Positions 1-8,311 are shown, numbered from the stretch's first letter. The stretch: 10,470 nt of DNA from an uncultured Arcobacter sp. (GCA_913062735.1 CAJXWI010000044.1:1-10470), one strand, 5' to 3'. Program-made: numbers and translations. Notes: a model not told the origin generated them from the sequence alone.

Positions 1-1588
<1,588 letters not shown>

Positions 1589-1603
<15 letters not shown>

Positions 1604-1650
1604 TCTTCGTAATTTACTAAGAGGTTTGCATTCCAAAGGCATGTTTTATA
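1589..1650 (+). repeat. Direct repeat of the gyrB terminator right arm
   Basis: The 15-mer AAGGCATGTTTTATA occurs exactly at 1589-1603 and again at 1636-1650, offset by 47 bases. The second copy has no complementary arm of its own, but it could pair with the left arm of the gyrB hairpin (1574-1586), giving an alternative longer-loop structure. It looks like a partial duplication of the terminator region. Confidence 0.7.
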
Positions 1651-1801
1651 ACTTCTTAAATATCTAAGTTCTCATAAATTGAAATCGTAGTATTGCAGGA
1701 CAAGACATTTGTTGTTTTAAAATCGCTATTATAGAATCTGATTAGCATTTGAACTTAATAAAAATAATCAATTTCTAATTACTTTATGTCTTTATTTAAA
1801 T

Positions 1802-1819
1802 TATAATTTTTATTAAGGA
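1802..1819 (+). promoter_or_regulatory. Likely -10 box and RBS of the ion channel gene
   Basis: TATAAT at 1802-1807 matches a sigma70 -10 box, and AAGGA at 1815-1819 lies 10 bases before the ATG at 1830. No convincing -35 box precedes it, as is common in Campylobacterota promoters. A start at this -10 would leave almost no leader before the RBS, so the true promoter may lie further upstream in the 251-base gap after gyrB. Confidence 0.4.
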
Positions 1820-1829
1820 AATATATTTC

Positions 1830-2576
1830 ATGATTAAATCTTATTTAAAAAATCTTGTTGATTCCAATGATAACTTTTCTAGTAAAACTTACGATATCTG
1901 TAATCAAACTCTAATTATATTATCCATTATTGCTTTTTCTATTGAAACCATTCCTGATCTTAGCTCTTCTACAATTAACTATTTAGAAAACTTTGAAGTT
2001 TTTGTCATTACTGTTTTTACATTTGAATATTTTGTTCGTATCTATACAGCGGATAAAAAACTCTCTTATATATTTTCTTTTTATGGACTTATTGATTTAT
2101 TAGTAATTCTTCCTTTTTATCTTTCTATGTTCGTTGATTTACGTGCGGTTAAAGCCTTTAGGCTCTTACGCTTATTTTCCTTATTAAAACTTGTACGCTA
2201 CAGTTCCACATTAAACAAATTTGAAAAAGCACTTCATCATTCAAAAGAAGAATTTATCGTCTTTTTTATTTTTACGATTATTTTGTTTTATTTGGCATCA
2301 ATTGGCATTTATTATTTTGAGAATTCTTCTCAACCTGAAATCTTTAGAAGTGTTTTTGATTCTATGTGGTGGGCTGTTGCTACGTTAACTACTGTTGGTT
2401 ACGGAGATGTTTATCCAATTACTGTTGGAGGTAAAATTTTTACTACTATTATTTTACTTTTGGGATTAGGAATTGTAGGAATTCCAGCTGGAATTGTGGC
2501 TTCTGCTTTATCTGAAGTAAATAAAGAAGAGAGACTTAGAAAAAAGAAGAAAAAAGAAGAACAGAGTATTAAATAA
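1830..2576 (+). CDS. Voltage-gated potassium channel family protein (6TM, Kv/KvAP-like)
   Basis: Inner-membrane ion channel subunit of 248 residues, expected to form a tetrameric K+ pore. Six helices can be read: S1 about 26-44, S2 about 54-73, S3 about 86-102, S4 about 104-124, S5 about 141-163 and S6 about 201-228. S4 carries positive residues at three-residue spacing (R105, K108, R111, R114, then K120 and R123), the pattern of a voltage sensor. The pore helix ends in the selectivity filter TVGYGD at 188-193, which in known channels means K+ selectivity. S6 holds the GIPAG bend (217-221). The C terminus is a short lysine-rich charged tail with no TrkA-N/RCK domain. The start is backed by AAGGA 10 bases upstream. 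The gene stands alone between gyrB and a DUF3010 gene. Whether it is gated by voltage in this organism cannot be seen. Confidence 0.92.
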   Translation: MIKSYLKNLVDSNDNFSSKTYDICNQTLIILSIIAFSIETIPDLSSSTINYLENFEVFVITVFTFEYFVRIYTADKKLSYIFSFYGLIDLLVILPFYLSMFVDLRAVKAFRLLRLFSLLKLVRYSSTLNKFEKALHHSKEEFIVFFIFTIILFYLASIGIYYFENSSQPEIFRSVFDSMWWAVATLTTVGYGDVYPITVGGKIFTTIILLLGLGIVGIPAGIVASALSEVNKEERLRKKKKKEEQSIK

Positions 2577-2586
2577 ATCTTTCATA

Positions 2587-2615
2587 TTGACATATATTTT
2601 TAAATTCTTTAGAAT
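2587..2615 (+). promoter_or_regulatory. Sigma70 promoter upstream of the DUF3010 gene
   Basis: A consensus -35 box TTGACA (2587-2592) is followed after exactly 17 bases by TAGAAT (2610-2615), a good -10 box. An alternative -10, TATACT, is at 2622-2627. Transcription would begin around 2622, giving a leader of about 50 bases before the ATG at 2673. So the DUF3010 gene need not depend on the channel gene promoter. Confidence 0.65.
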
Positions 2616-2672
2616 ATTTTATATACTCCTTTAGAAAACTCACATAATAAGTGATTCAAAAAGGGTGTCGAA

Positions 2673-3077
2673 ATGAAAGTATGTGGAATTGATTTAAAAG
2701 CCTCTAACGCAATTTTAGCTGTAATTGAGAAAAAGGATGATGAAAGTGTTTTTATTCCTTTAGAGATAAAGAAAATAGCTTTAGAGCTAAATGATGAACA
2801 AAAAGAGATGATTCAATTTTATGATAATATTTCTGGTTTTTTAAAAGTAAATCTTATTGATAAAGTGGTAATAAAAAAAAGAGCGAAAAAGGGAAATTTT
2901 AGTGGAGGTGCCAATACCTTTAAAATGGAGGCTGGAATTCAATTAAACAAGGTTTGTGAGGTATCTTTACTTTCTTCTCAAGCTATAAACTCTTATGAAA
3001 AGAAAAATGATATTTTAATTCCAAAAGAAGTTAAGAAATATCAAGAAGCAGCTTATTTAGCAGCAATTTGTTCTTAA
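2673..3077 (+). CDS. DUF3010 family protein of unknown function
   Basis: A 134-residue protein that by recalled similarity belongs to the DUF3010 family, found mostly in gamma-proteobacteria and some Campylobacterota, with no established role. The start MKVCGIDLKASNAILAVIE has the look of the first strands of an RNase H/actin-like fold, with an acidic residue (D7) after the first strand. The most family-like block is 64-90: a VVIKKR strand, a basic KKGNFSGG loop, then FKMEAGIQL with a conserved-looking E86. No signal peptide or membrane segment is seen, so it is probably cytoplasmic. AAGGG at 2661-2665 lies 7 bases before the ATG. It is probably monocistronic: it has its own promoter, and a 200-base AT-rich spacer follows. 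Nuclease activity would be speculation. Confidence 0.78.
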   Translation: MKVCGIDLKASNAILAVIEKKDDESVFIPLEIKKIALELNDEQKEMIQFYDNISGFLKVNLIDKVVIKKRAKKGNFSGGANTFKMEAGIQLNKVCEVSLLSSQAINSYEKKNDILIPKEVKKYQEAAYLAAICS

Positions 3078-3114
3078 TTTTAACAGCAAAGCAAGAAATG
3101 CTAAATTAATCTAT

Positions 3115-3277
3115 CCTTAAAAAAAAAATATAACTTTAAAATAAGAATATTTCAATATAATATAATAAATTAAATTAAATAATTTTTAATTTACTATTAT
3201 ATAAGCCTTTTATAAAATAATAATATTTTTTTAAATTAAATGGTTTATATTTGTTGTTATTATTTTAAAGGCCCTGA
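3115..3277 (+). promoter_or_regulatory. Extremely AT-rich leader of the GGDEF-EAL gene
   Basis: Between 3121 and 3240 only 7 of 120 bases are G or C. The stretch holds a weak A/T hairpin (3173-3179 with 3185-3191), an 11-base direct repeat TTAAATTAAAT at 3170-3180 and 3231-3241, and TATTAT-type -10 candidates near 3195-3200. AAAGG at 3267-3271 is the ribosome binding site, 6 bases before the ATG at 3278. It probably contains the promoter, but no single site stands out. Confidence 0.4.
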
Positions 3278-5557
3278 ATGTTATATTTTAAAAAAAATTT
3301 ATGGATACTATTTTATGTCATTGTATTTATAGGTTTTTTAGTTGTTTCACTTGTATCATATAATCTTTGGACACAAATATATGATACTAATAAGCTTAAA
3401 CAAGAAAGCATTACAAAAATCTCCTCAAGTTCTTTGAATTCCTTCTTTTTACAGTATGAAATGATATTAGATATTTTGTCCAGTGATATACAAAAGAATA
3501 ATAATGAGATTTCAAAAAAATACAATCAAGAAGTATTTGACCGTTTGATGGATTTAAATGAGAACTTAGCAGGCCTTGCATTAATCAATGTAGCAGGTGA
3601 TGTGTTAGTAACGAATAGTGCAATATCCAAGCAAAAAATACCAAATTTTAAAGAAAATGTCTTTACAAAAAACACTTTTTCTCAAACACTTGTTGAGCAT
3701 AAAATGGTAATTGGACGTACGTACTATCAAAAAAACTTTAAAAGTTTAGTTATTCCTATACGTAAAAGTATTAGAGATAAAAATGGAAAAGTATTTTTAG
3801 TGCTTGCTGCATCTATTAAAGTCAAAGAGGGAAAAAACTTTTTAAACAAACAACTTAAAAACAATTCTTCTTATGTAATCTCACTGTTTAGAAACTTTGA
3901 TCATTATTTTCAATTATTGCCTCAAAATAATGAAGATAACCTTCATATTTATAATGAATCTTTTCCTACTTTGCGTCTTAATAATTATACCCTTGATTTA
4001 GACGGAAAGAAAAAACACGATATTGATTATTATAAAAAAAGTGAAGATATTTTTACAATTAATAAAAGCAATTTTTATAAAAACGATGGTTTTATTGTTT
4101 CTGTTGGTTATATAAAACGTTATGATTTATGGATGGTTGTAAAAAATCCTGCAGCAAAATTACAAAATTTATTTTTGGAAACATTTTATATTATTTTATT
4201 TATATATTTAATTTTAATTTTGATTGCATATTTTGTATTTAAGTATATTTTGACATTTGAAAATAAAAAACGAAATGAATTACATTACCAAGCAACGCAT
4301 GATTATTTGACTTCCTTAAACAATAGAATGTTTTTATCAGGAATTGAAAATTCACTTATAGTAGATGATTCACAGCCCTTTTCTTTGTTTTTTATTGATA
4401 TGGATAATTTTAAAAGTATTAACGATAACTACGGGCATGTTGTTGGTGATAAAGTTTTACAAGAGATTGCTCTTAGACTTAAAAATGTTATAAATAACGA
4501 AGACATTCTTATTCGCTATAGTGGGGATGAATTCATACTTATAAGTAAGATTATAAATAAAAGTGAAGTCTCAAAATTGGCCCAAAAAATCCTTGTTGCT
4601 TTGTCAAATAGTTTTCGTATTGATACCTTAGAGTTTATTTTAGGCTCAAGTATTGGCATTTCACAATTCCCAAAAGATGCGTCTAATTTGGATAAAATTA
4701 AAGCCTACGCTGATTTATCAATGTATGAAGCTAAAAAAACTAGAAATACATTTAGAATTTTTGAAGACAGCATTAAAAATAAATATATTAATGATACAAA
4801 AATTGAAAAACAATTAAAAACGTCTTTTGATAATAAAGAATTCTCTATGGTTTATCAACCTCAAATGAATTGTAATGGGACTTTACGTGGAGTGGAAGCA
4901 TTAGTTAGATGGAAAAATCAAGAGTTGGGTTTTGTTAGTCCTGTTGATTTTATTAAAGTGGTTGAAGATATAGGTTTCATGCCAAAATTAGGGCGTTTTA
5001 TCATTGATACTTCTATAAAAGATATGAAAGACTTACAAAATGAACTACAAGTATCATTTCATTTATCAATTAATATTTCAGTAAAACAATTTCTTAGAGA
5101 AAATTTTTATCTGCAATTTATGGCTTTTATAAAAAAACACGATTTTGATAATAACTATTTGACAATAGAAATTACAGAAAGTATTTTTATTGAAGATATT
5201 AGTTTTATTTTAGATGTATTAAATAAATTTAAAAAACAAAATATAAAAGTATCACTTGATGATTTTGGTACGGGATATTCTTCTTTAAGTTTATTAAAAA
5301 AACTTCCTATTGATGAGTTAAAAATAGATAAAAGTTTTGTTGATGATATTTTAGTTAATAAAGCTTCTAGAAATATGGTTGAAAGTATTATATCAATTGC
5401 TAGAAACTTAGGTTTTTATACGGTTGCAGAAGGTGTTGAAACAAAAGAACAAAGAGATTTGTTAGCAGCAATGCATTGCGATATTATTCAAGGATACCAT
5501 TATTCTAAACCTTTAAAAATTGATGAGTTAAAATCTTATATAAAAAACTTAGCATAA
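3278..5557 (+). CDS. Membrane-bound GGDEF-EAL protein with periplasmic Cache-like sensor (c-di-GMP turnover)
   Basis: A 759-residue inner-membrane signalling protein. Helices at about 8-30 and 298-322 bracket a periplasmic region (about 31-297) resembling a double Cache sensor. The GGDEF domain (about 335-497) has HDYLTSLNNR (341-350), FIDMDNFK with metal ligand D374, and the signature SGDEF (415-419), where serine replaces the first glycine. The residues before it (NNED) lack the arginine of the RxxD inhibitory site, so no product-feedback site is visible. The EAL domain (about 507-757) keeps the phosphodiesterase residues: E540 of EALVRW, N599, the glutamates of EITES (631-634), DDFGTGYSS (D661, D662), K682, E719 of AEGVET and Q738 of QGY. 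It should hydrolyse c-di-GMP, and cyclase activity is possible but uncertain. The ligand is unknown. The gene is alone in its transcript and ends in a shared terminator. Confidence 0.93.
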   Translation: MLYFKKNLWILFYVIVFIGFLVVSLVSYNLWTQIYDTNKLKQESITKISSSSLNSFFLQYEMILDILSSDIQKNNNEISKKYNQEVFDRLMDLNENLAGLALINVAGDVLVTNSAISKQKIPNFKENVFTKNTFSQTLVEHKMVIGRTYYQKNFKSLVIPIRKSIRDKNGKVFLVLAASIKVKEGKNFLNKQLKNNSSYVISLFRNFDHYFQLLPQNNEDNLHIYNESFPTLRLNNYTLDLDGKKKHDIDYYKKSEDIFTINKSNFYKNDGFIVSVGYIKRYDLWMVVKNPAAKLQNLFLETFYIILFIYLILILIAYFVFKYILTFENKKRNELHYQATHDYLTSLNNRMFLSGIENSLIVDDSQPFSLFFIDMDNFKSINDNYGHVVGDKVLQEIALRLKNVINNEDILIRYSGDEFILISKIINKSEVSKLAQKILVALSNSFRIDTLEFILGSSIGISQFPKDASNLDKIKAYADLSMYEAKKTRNTFRIFEDSIKNKYINDTKIEKQLKTSFDNKEFSMVYQPQMNCNGTLRGVEALVRWKNQELGFVSPVDFIKVVEDIGFMPKLGRFIIDTSIKDMKDLQNELQVSFHLSINISVKQFLRENFYLQFMAFIKKHDFDNNYLTIEITESIFIEDISFILDVLNKFKKQNIKVSLDDFGTGYSSLSLLKKLPIDELKIDKSFVDDILVNKASRNMVESIISIARNLGFYTVAEGVETKEQRDLLAAMHCDIIQGYHYSKPLKIDELKSYIKNLA

Positions 5558-5569
5558 GCTAAGTTTTTT
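5542..5569. terminator. Bidirectional terminator between the GGDEF-EAL and tautomerase genes
   Basis: A perfect 12-bp inverted repeat, AAAAAACTTAGC (5542-5553) and GCTAAGTTTTTT (5558-5569), with a 4-base ATAA loop. It ends in a T6 run on either strand, so it can act for both converging transcripts. The TAA of the plus-strand gene covers the loop (5555-5557) and the TAG of the minus-strand gene lies in the right arm (5559-5561). Confidence 0.88.
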
Positions 5570-5771
5570 GTTCTTTCCTTATAGCATTAATAGTTTTCCC
5601 ACCCATCCCATAGTTATGTGTTGAGACTTCATCAATAACTACTACAGCAGTTTTAGCGCCTCTTCCTATTACCTTGTCAAATACTTCTGTCATGCCTTTA
5701 ATCAAGGCTTCTTTTTGCTCTTGGCTTGCACCACCGTCTTCATGCGTCATTTTTATGTTTATATAGGGCAT
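5559..5771 (-). CDS. 4-oxalocrotonate tautomerase family protein
   Basis: A 70-residue protein of the tautomerase superfamily, whose members form oligomers of small beta-alpha-beta subunits and use an N-terminal proline as general base or acid in keto-enol isomerisation. Pro2 directly follows the initiator Met and would become Pro1 after Met removal. The middle (VVVIDEVSTHNYGMGGKT, 43-60) matches the family's second strand and GIGG turn. The two arginines used by classical 4-OT (R11 and R39 of the mature enzyme) are not evident: the second aligns with valine in TAVVVID. So the substrate probably differs from 2-hydroxymuconate. It starts 10 bases after the upstream MFS gene ends, and its RBS (AAAAGGA, complement of 5778-5784) overlaps that gene's stop codon. 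This points to co-transcription and coupled translation. Confidence 0.88.
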   Translation of the reverse strand: MPYINIKMTHEDGGASQEQKEALIKGMTEVFDKVIGRGAKTAVVVIDEVSTHNYGMGGKTINAIRKEQKT

Positions 5772-5781
5772 TTTTTTCCTT

Positions 5782-6963
5782 TTAATAAGTTATATTCATA
5801 TATTTTTTACTGGCATATAAAAGCAGTACTCCTAAACTTACGATAAGCGCTGTTAAATATAAAGCATAATCATAAGAATGAAAATAATCAATAATTGCTA
5901 CAGAGTATAAAGGAGCAGCAACTTGACCTATTCCATAAGCTGTTGTTATTGCCCCCATTAATATAACAGGATTAGACCCAGCTAATTTTCCTCCAAGATT
6001 CATAAATAAAGCAACAAGGGCAACAAAAGTACCTCCATATAACAAACCAGAAAGCAGATTTAAATACATATTATTAGTAAAAGCAGGTATTAATATTCCT
6101 AGAACTTGCAATAACATTACTATCATAATAATATTAACGCTTCCATATTTATGTGCTAATCTCATCCATATAATACAAGAAGGAATACCAGCAAGTCCTA
6201 CAAGTGTCCAAGCATAACCTCCATAACCTTCAAGACCTTCTAAGGAGTTTATGATATCTGGTAAAAATGTTGCTTGTACTACCATTCCAATACCTTCGGT
6301 GAAATAAGCAATAATCAAAACGATTACAAAACCTTTAAAAAGTTTTTTATCGAAAGGATGTTTTTTTGTATTTTGTTTTACTTCTTTTTCAATAGATAAA
6401 ATATACATAGAATACAAAGATGCAAAAAAAGCAAAAATACTTAAAACCATCCAGGCATCACTCCATGTTCCTCCATAAGCAAATACGCCACGTGAAATTA
6501 AATCTGTAATTAAAACTGAGAAACCTATGCCTGAGAAATGTATTCCCATTGCTTTTGTTTTATCTTCCATCTTAAGTTTATTAAATACTATGGCAGAACC
6601 CACAATAAGTGCCATTGCTGCGCCAAAACCTGCAACTACTCTGGATATTAGCCAAACAGTATCATTTTGTGTGGTGGCAAGAATAAGGGTCGTGGAAACA
6701 CATAACAACATTCCAAATCTAAAATATTTTATTTTACTGTTCATGTCTTTTATAAAAACAGAAAATATAGAACCAGCTAAATATCCAAGATAATTAAAAG
6801 AAGCTAGGATTCCAGCAAAAGTAATACTCAAATGATCTTCTAGCATAAAGGGTAATAAAGAGGTGAATACAAAACGCGCAACTCCAACACCTATTATAAG
6901 TGCTAAGATTCCAGCTAATAATATGGATGCATTTGCATTTTTATCAAGTAAATTTATTTTCAA
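5782..6963 (-). CDS. YbfB/YjiJ-family MFS transporter
   Basis: An inner-membrane major facilitator of 393 residues with about twelve hydrophobic helices and a short, lysine-rich loop around 192-210 between the two halves. The first helix holds GVGVARFVFTSLLPFM (25-40), close to the GxGRFxYTPLLP signature of the YbfB/YjiJ family. Substrates of that family are not known. The start is a TTG (complement of 6961-6963), supported by AGGAGA (complement of 6969-6974) 5 bases upstream. The next in-frame Met is residue 40, which would remove the first helix. It heads an operon with the tautomerase gene and is divergent from a lysR gene, the usual arrangement for a transporter controlled by its neighbouring LysR regulator. 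Export or uptake of a small organic compound is the most that can be inferred. Confidence 0.9.
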   Translation of the reverse strand: MKINLLDKNANASILLAGILALIIGVGVARFVFTSLLPFMLEDHLSITFAGILASFNYLGYLAGSIFSVFIKDMNSKIKYFRFGMLLCVSTTLILATTQNDTVWLISRVVAGFGAAMALIVGSAIVFNKLKMEDKTKAMGIHFSGIGFSVLITDLISRGVFAYGGTWSDAWMVLSIFAFFASLYSMYILSIEKEVKQNTKKHPFDKKLFKGFVIVLIIAYFTEGIGMVVQATFLPDIINSLEGLEGYGGYAWTLVGLAGIPSCIIWMRLAHKYGSVNIIMIVMLLQVLGILIPAFTNNMYLNLLSGLLYGGTFVALVALFMNLGGKLAGSNPVILMGAITTAYGIGQVAAPLYSVAIIDYFHSYDYALYLTALIVSLGVLLLYASKKYMNITY

Positions 6964-6989
6964 GCCTATCTCCTATTAAATTCTAGGGT

Positions 6990-7019
6990 ATAATATCACT
7001 AATAGTTATGTAATGTCAA
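6990..7019 (-). promoter_or_regulatory. Promoter of the MFS-tautomerase operon
   Basis: On the minus strand, a consensus -35 TTGACA (complement of 7014-7019) is followed after 18 bases by the -10 box TATTAT (complement of 6990-6995). Transcription would start near 6983, about 20 bases before the TTG start at 6963. The palindromic operator at 7027-7041 lies just upstream of the -35 box, a position from which a LysR regulator could activate. Confidence 0.6.
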
Positions 7020-7026
7020 ATAAGCA

Positions 7027-7041
7027 ATCATGATACATGAT
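7027..7041. promoter_or_regulatory. Putative LysR operator (T-N11-A palindrome)
   Basis: ATCATG-ATA-CATGAT is a perfect 6+3+6 inverted repeat, and its inner part from T7028 to A7040 is a T-N11-A box, the known recognition form of LysR-type regulators. It abuts the TATAAT of the lysR promoter and sits about 50 bases upstream of the predicted MFS start. Binding could therefore repress lysR and activate the MFS operon. A second, poor T-N11-A match (TCACTAATAGTTA, 6996-7008) between the MFS -35 and -10 boxes might be an activation half-site. Confidence 0.6.
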
Positions 7042-7065
7042 ATAATTTTTGCTTATATTAAAGGA
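7041..7065 (+). promoter_or_regulatory. -10 box and RBS of the lysR-VOC operon
   Basis: TATAAT at 7041-7046 is a consensus -10 box sharing its first base with the palindromic operator, which suggests autoregulation. No good -35 box is seen. AAGGA at 7061-7065 lies 5 bases before the ATG at 7071. Confidence 0.55.
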
Positions 7066-7070
7066 AGAAA

Positions 7071-7910
7071 ATGGATTCAAATTTATTAAAAATTTTTGTT
7101 GAAGTAGCAAAATTTAAGAGTATTTCTTTAGCAGCTAAAGAATTAGAGTTTGCTCAATCTAATGTTACTGCAAGAATTAAACAGTTAGAGAAAAATATTG
7201 GTCATGAGTTATTTCACCGCATTCCAAAGGGTGTAATTCTAACCAAAGCCGGTGAAAAGCTTTTTGATTCTGCTCTTGAAATTGTACGAAAGATTGAAGA
7301 AACTACTTTTTCTATGAAAAACTTGCAAAAACAAGAATCCTTAAAAGTGGGTTCGACTGAGTCCAATGCGGTTTTGAGAATTGTTCCTTTTTTAATAAAT
7401 TTGCACAAAGACTTTCCAAAAATGCAACTTGAGCTTTTTACGGGAACGACAGATGAAATGATTAAAGATTTACTTGAATACAAGGTAGATATTGCTTTTG
7501 TATCAGGAATTCCATTAAATAAAGAACTCAAAGTTCTTAATCACTTTGATGAGCATACGGCTCTTTTTGAATCAAAAATGGGAAATATTCCTAATGTTTT
7601 GTTGATTTTACGAAAAGGATGCAGGTATTCTACCTTATTACAAGATCATTATAAAAAAATGGGGAATTCCAATTATAAAGTTCTGGAGTTTGGTTCTTAC
7701 AATACTATTTTAGGCTGTGTAAAAGCAGGTATGGGAAAAACACTTTTACCCATTCATATAGTAAAAAAGTTGGGCTATGAAAATGATTTAAAACGTATTG
7801 ATTTAAATGAAGAACTCTCAAATATTCCTACATGTTTGATATGTAGAAAGAATTATGTTCCTAGTATTAGCCAATATTTGATTGATATGGAGTTAAAAAA
7901 TGAAGATTAA
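7071..7910 (+). CDS. LysR-family transcriptional regulator
   Basis: A 279-residue LysR-type DNA-binding regulator. The winged helix-turn-helix occupies about 5-62, with SISLAAKELEFAQSNVTARIKQLEKNIGHELFHR (17-50) matching the family core; the QSNVTARIKQLE block resembles the CzcR/YwfK-type branch. A linker helix (about 63-88) leads to a periplasmic-binding-protein-like effector domain (about 91-275), with the usual LKVGSTES and GMGKTLLP segments. It is slightly shorter than the common 290-310 residues. A CLIC pair (C255, C258) sits near the C terminus; a redox role would be speculation. The gene is divergent from the MFS-tautomerase operon, with an LTTR palindrome between, so these are the likely targets. 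It overlaps the next gene by 11 bases. The co-inducer is unknown. Confidence 0.93.
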   Translation: MDSNLLKIFVEVAKFKSISLAAKELEFAQSNVTARIKQLEKNIGHELFHRIPKGVILTKAGEKLFDSALEIVRKIEETTFSMKNLQKQESLKVGSTESNAVLRIVPFLINLHKDFPKMQLELFTGTTDEMIKDLLEYKVDIAFVSGIPLNKELKVLNHFDEHTALFESKMGNIPNVLLILRKGCRYSTLLQDHYKKMGNSNYKVLEFGSYNTILGCVKAGMGKTLLPIHIVKKLGYENDLKRIDLNEELSNIPTCLICRKNYVPSISQYLIDMELKNED

Positions 7911-8280
7911 AGCTTTAGACCATTTAGTATTAACTGTAAAGGACACAAAAATAAGCAGTGATTTTTATGTCAATGTATTAGGAATGGAAAAAATAGTTTT
8001 TAAAGTAAATAGAATTGCTTTAAAGTATGGAAGTCAAAAAATAAATCTGCATGAATATAAAAATGAGTTTGAGCCAAAAGCGCGCAATGTAATGCCAGGT
8101 AGTGCTGATTTATGTTTTATTACTGATAATGATATTAAAGAAGTGGAAATACATCTAAAAAGCCTAAATGTAAGCATATTAAAAGGTCCAATTAAAAGAA
8201 CGGGGGCTTGTGGAGAAATAATCTCACTTTATATTAGAGATCCTGATTTAAATTTAATTGAAATCTCCAATTATCTATAA
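7900..8280 (+). CDS. VOC family protein (glyoxalase/bleomycin-resistance fold)
   Basis: A 126-residue protein of the vicinal oxygen chelate superfamily with two beta-alpha-beta-beta-beta modules. Candidate metal ligands are H8 (LDHLVLTV), H51 (KINLHEY) and E121 (NLIEISNYL). The pattern from KINLHEY through EFEPKA, PGSADLCFI and RDPDLNLIEISNYL is that of a widespread subgroup often labelled 'virulence protein' or 'glyoxalase' without proven function. Known VOC members include glyoxalase I, extradiol dioxygenases and fosfomycin- or bleomycin-resistance proteins. The length fits the single-domain enzymes. The ATG lies inside the end of the lysR gene in another frame, 11 bases overlapping, with GGAG at 7889-7892, so the two are translationally coupled. 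Its stop codon directly abuts that of the converging LysE gene. The substrate is presumably linked to the MFS/tautomerase module. Confidence 0.9.
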   Translation: MKIKALDHLVLTVKDTKISSDFYVNVLGMEKIVFKVNRIALKYGSQKINLHEYKNEFEPKARNVMPGSADLCFITDNDIKEVEIHLKSLNVSILKGPIKRTGACGEIISLYIRDPDLNLIEISNYL

Positions 8281-8311
8281 TTATAAAACGTACGTTTGAT
8301 TATTTATAATT
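8279..8311. terminator. Weak inverted repeat at the VOC/LysE convergent junction
   Basis: AATTATAAA (8279-8287) and TTTATAATT (8303-8311) are complementary and enclose a perfect 12-base palindrome AAACGTACGTTT (8286-8297). The outer stem is all A/T and the elements partly overlap. It may be a poor bidirectional terminator or chance in AT-rich DNA; most of it is also LysE coding sequence. Confidence 0.3.

Noticed and set aside
3083..3112. Possible terminator after the DUF3010 gene (AGCA...TGCT)
   Set aside because: The G/C-containing stem is only 4 bp and the flanks do not pair well, so it is not convincing.
3313..3525. 70-codon minus-strand frame inside the GGDEF-EAL gene
   Set aside because: It lies over the signal-anchor and sensor coding region and looks like a chance frame in AT-rich DNA.
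6527..6793. 88-codon plus-strand frame inside the MFS gene
   Set aside because: It is antisense to a well-supported transporter gene and shows no family resemblance or good RBS.
7214..7531. 105-codon minus-strand frame inside lysR
   Set aside because: It is antisense to the LysR coding sequence with no recognisable product, so it is a shadow frame.
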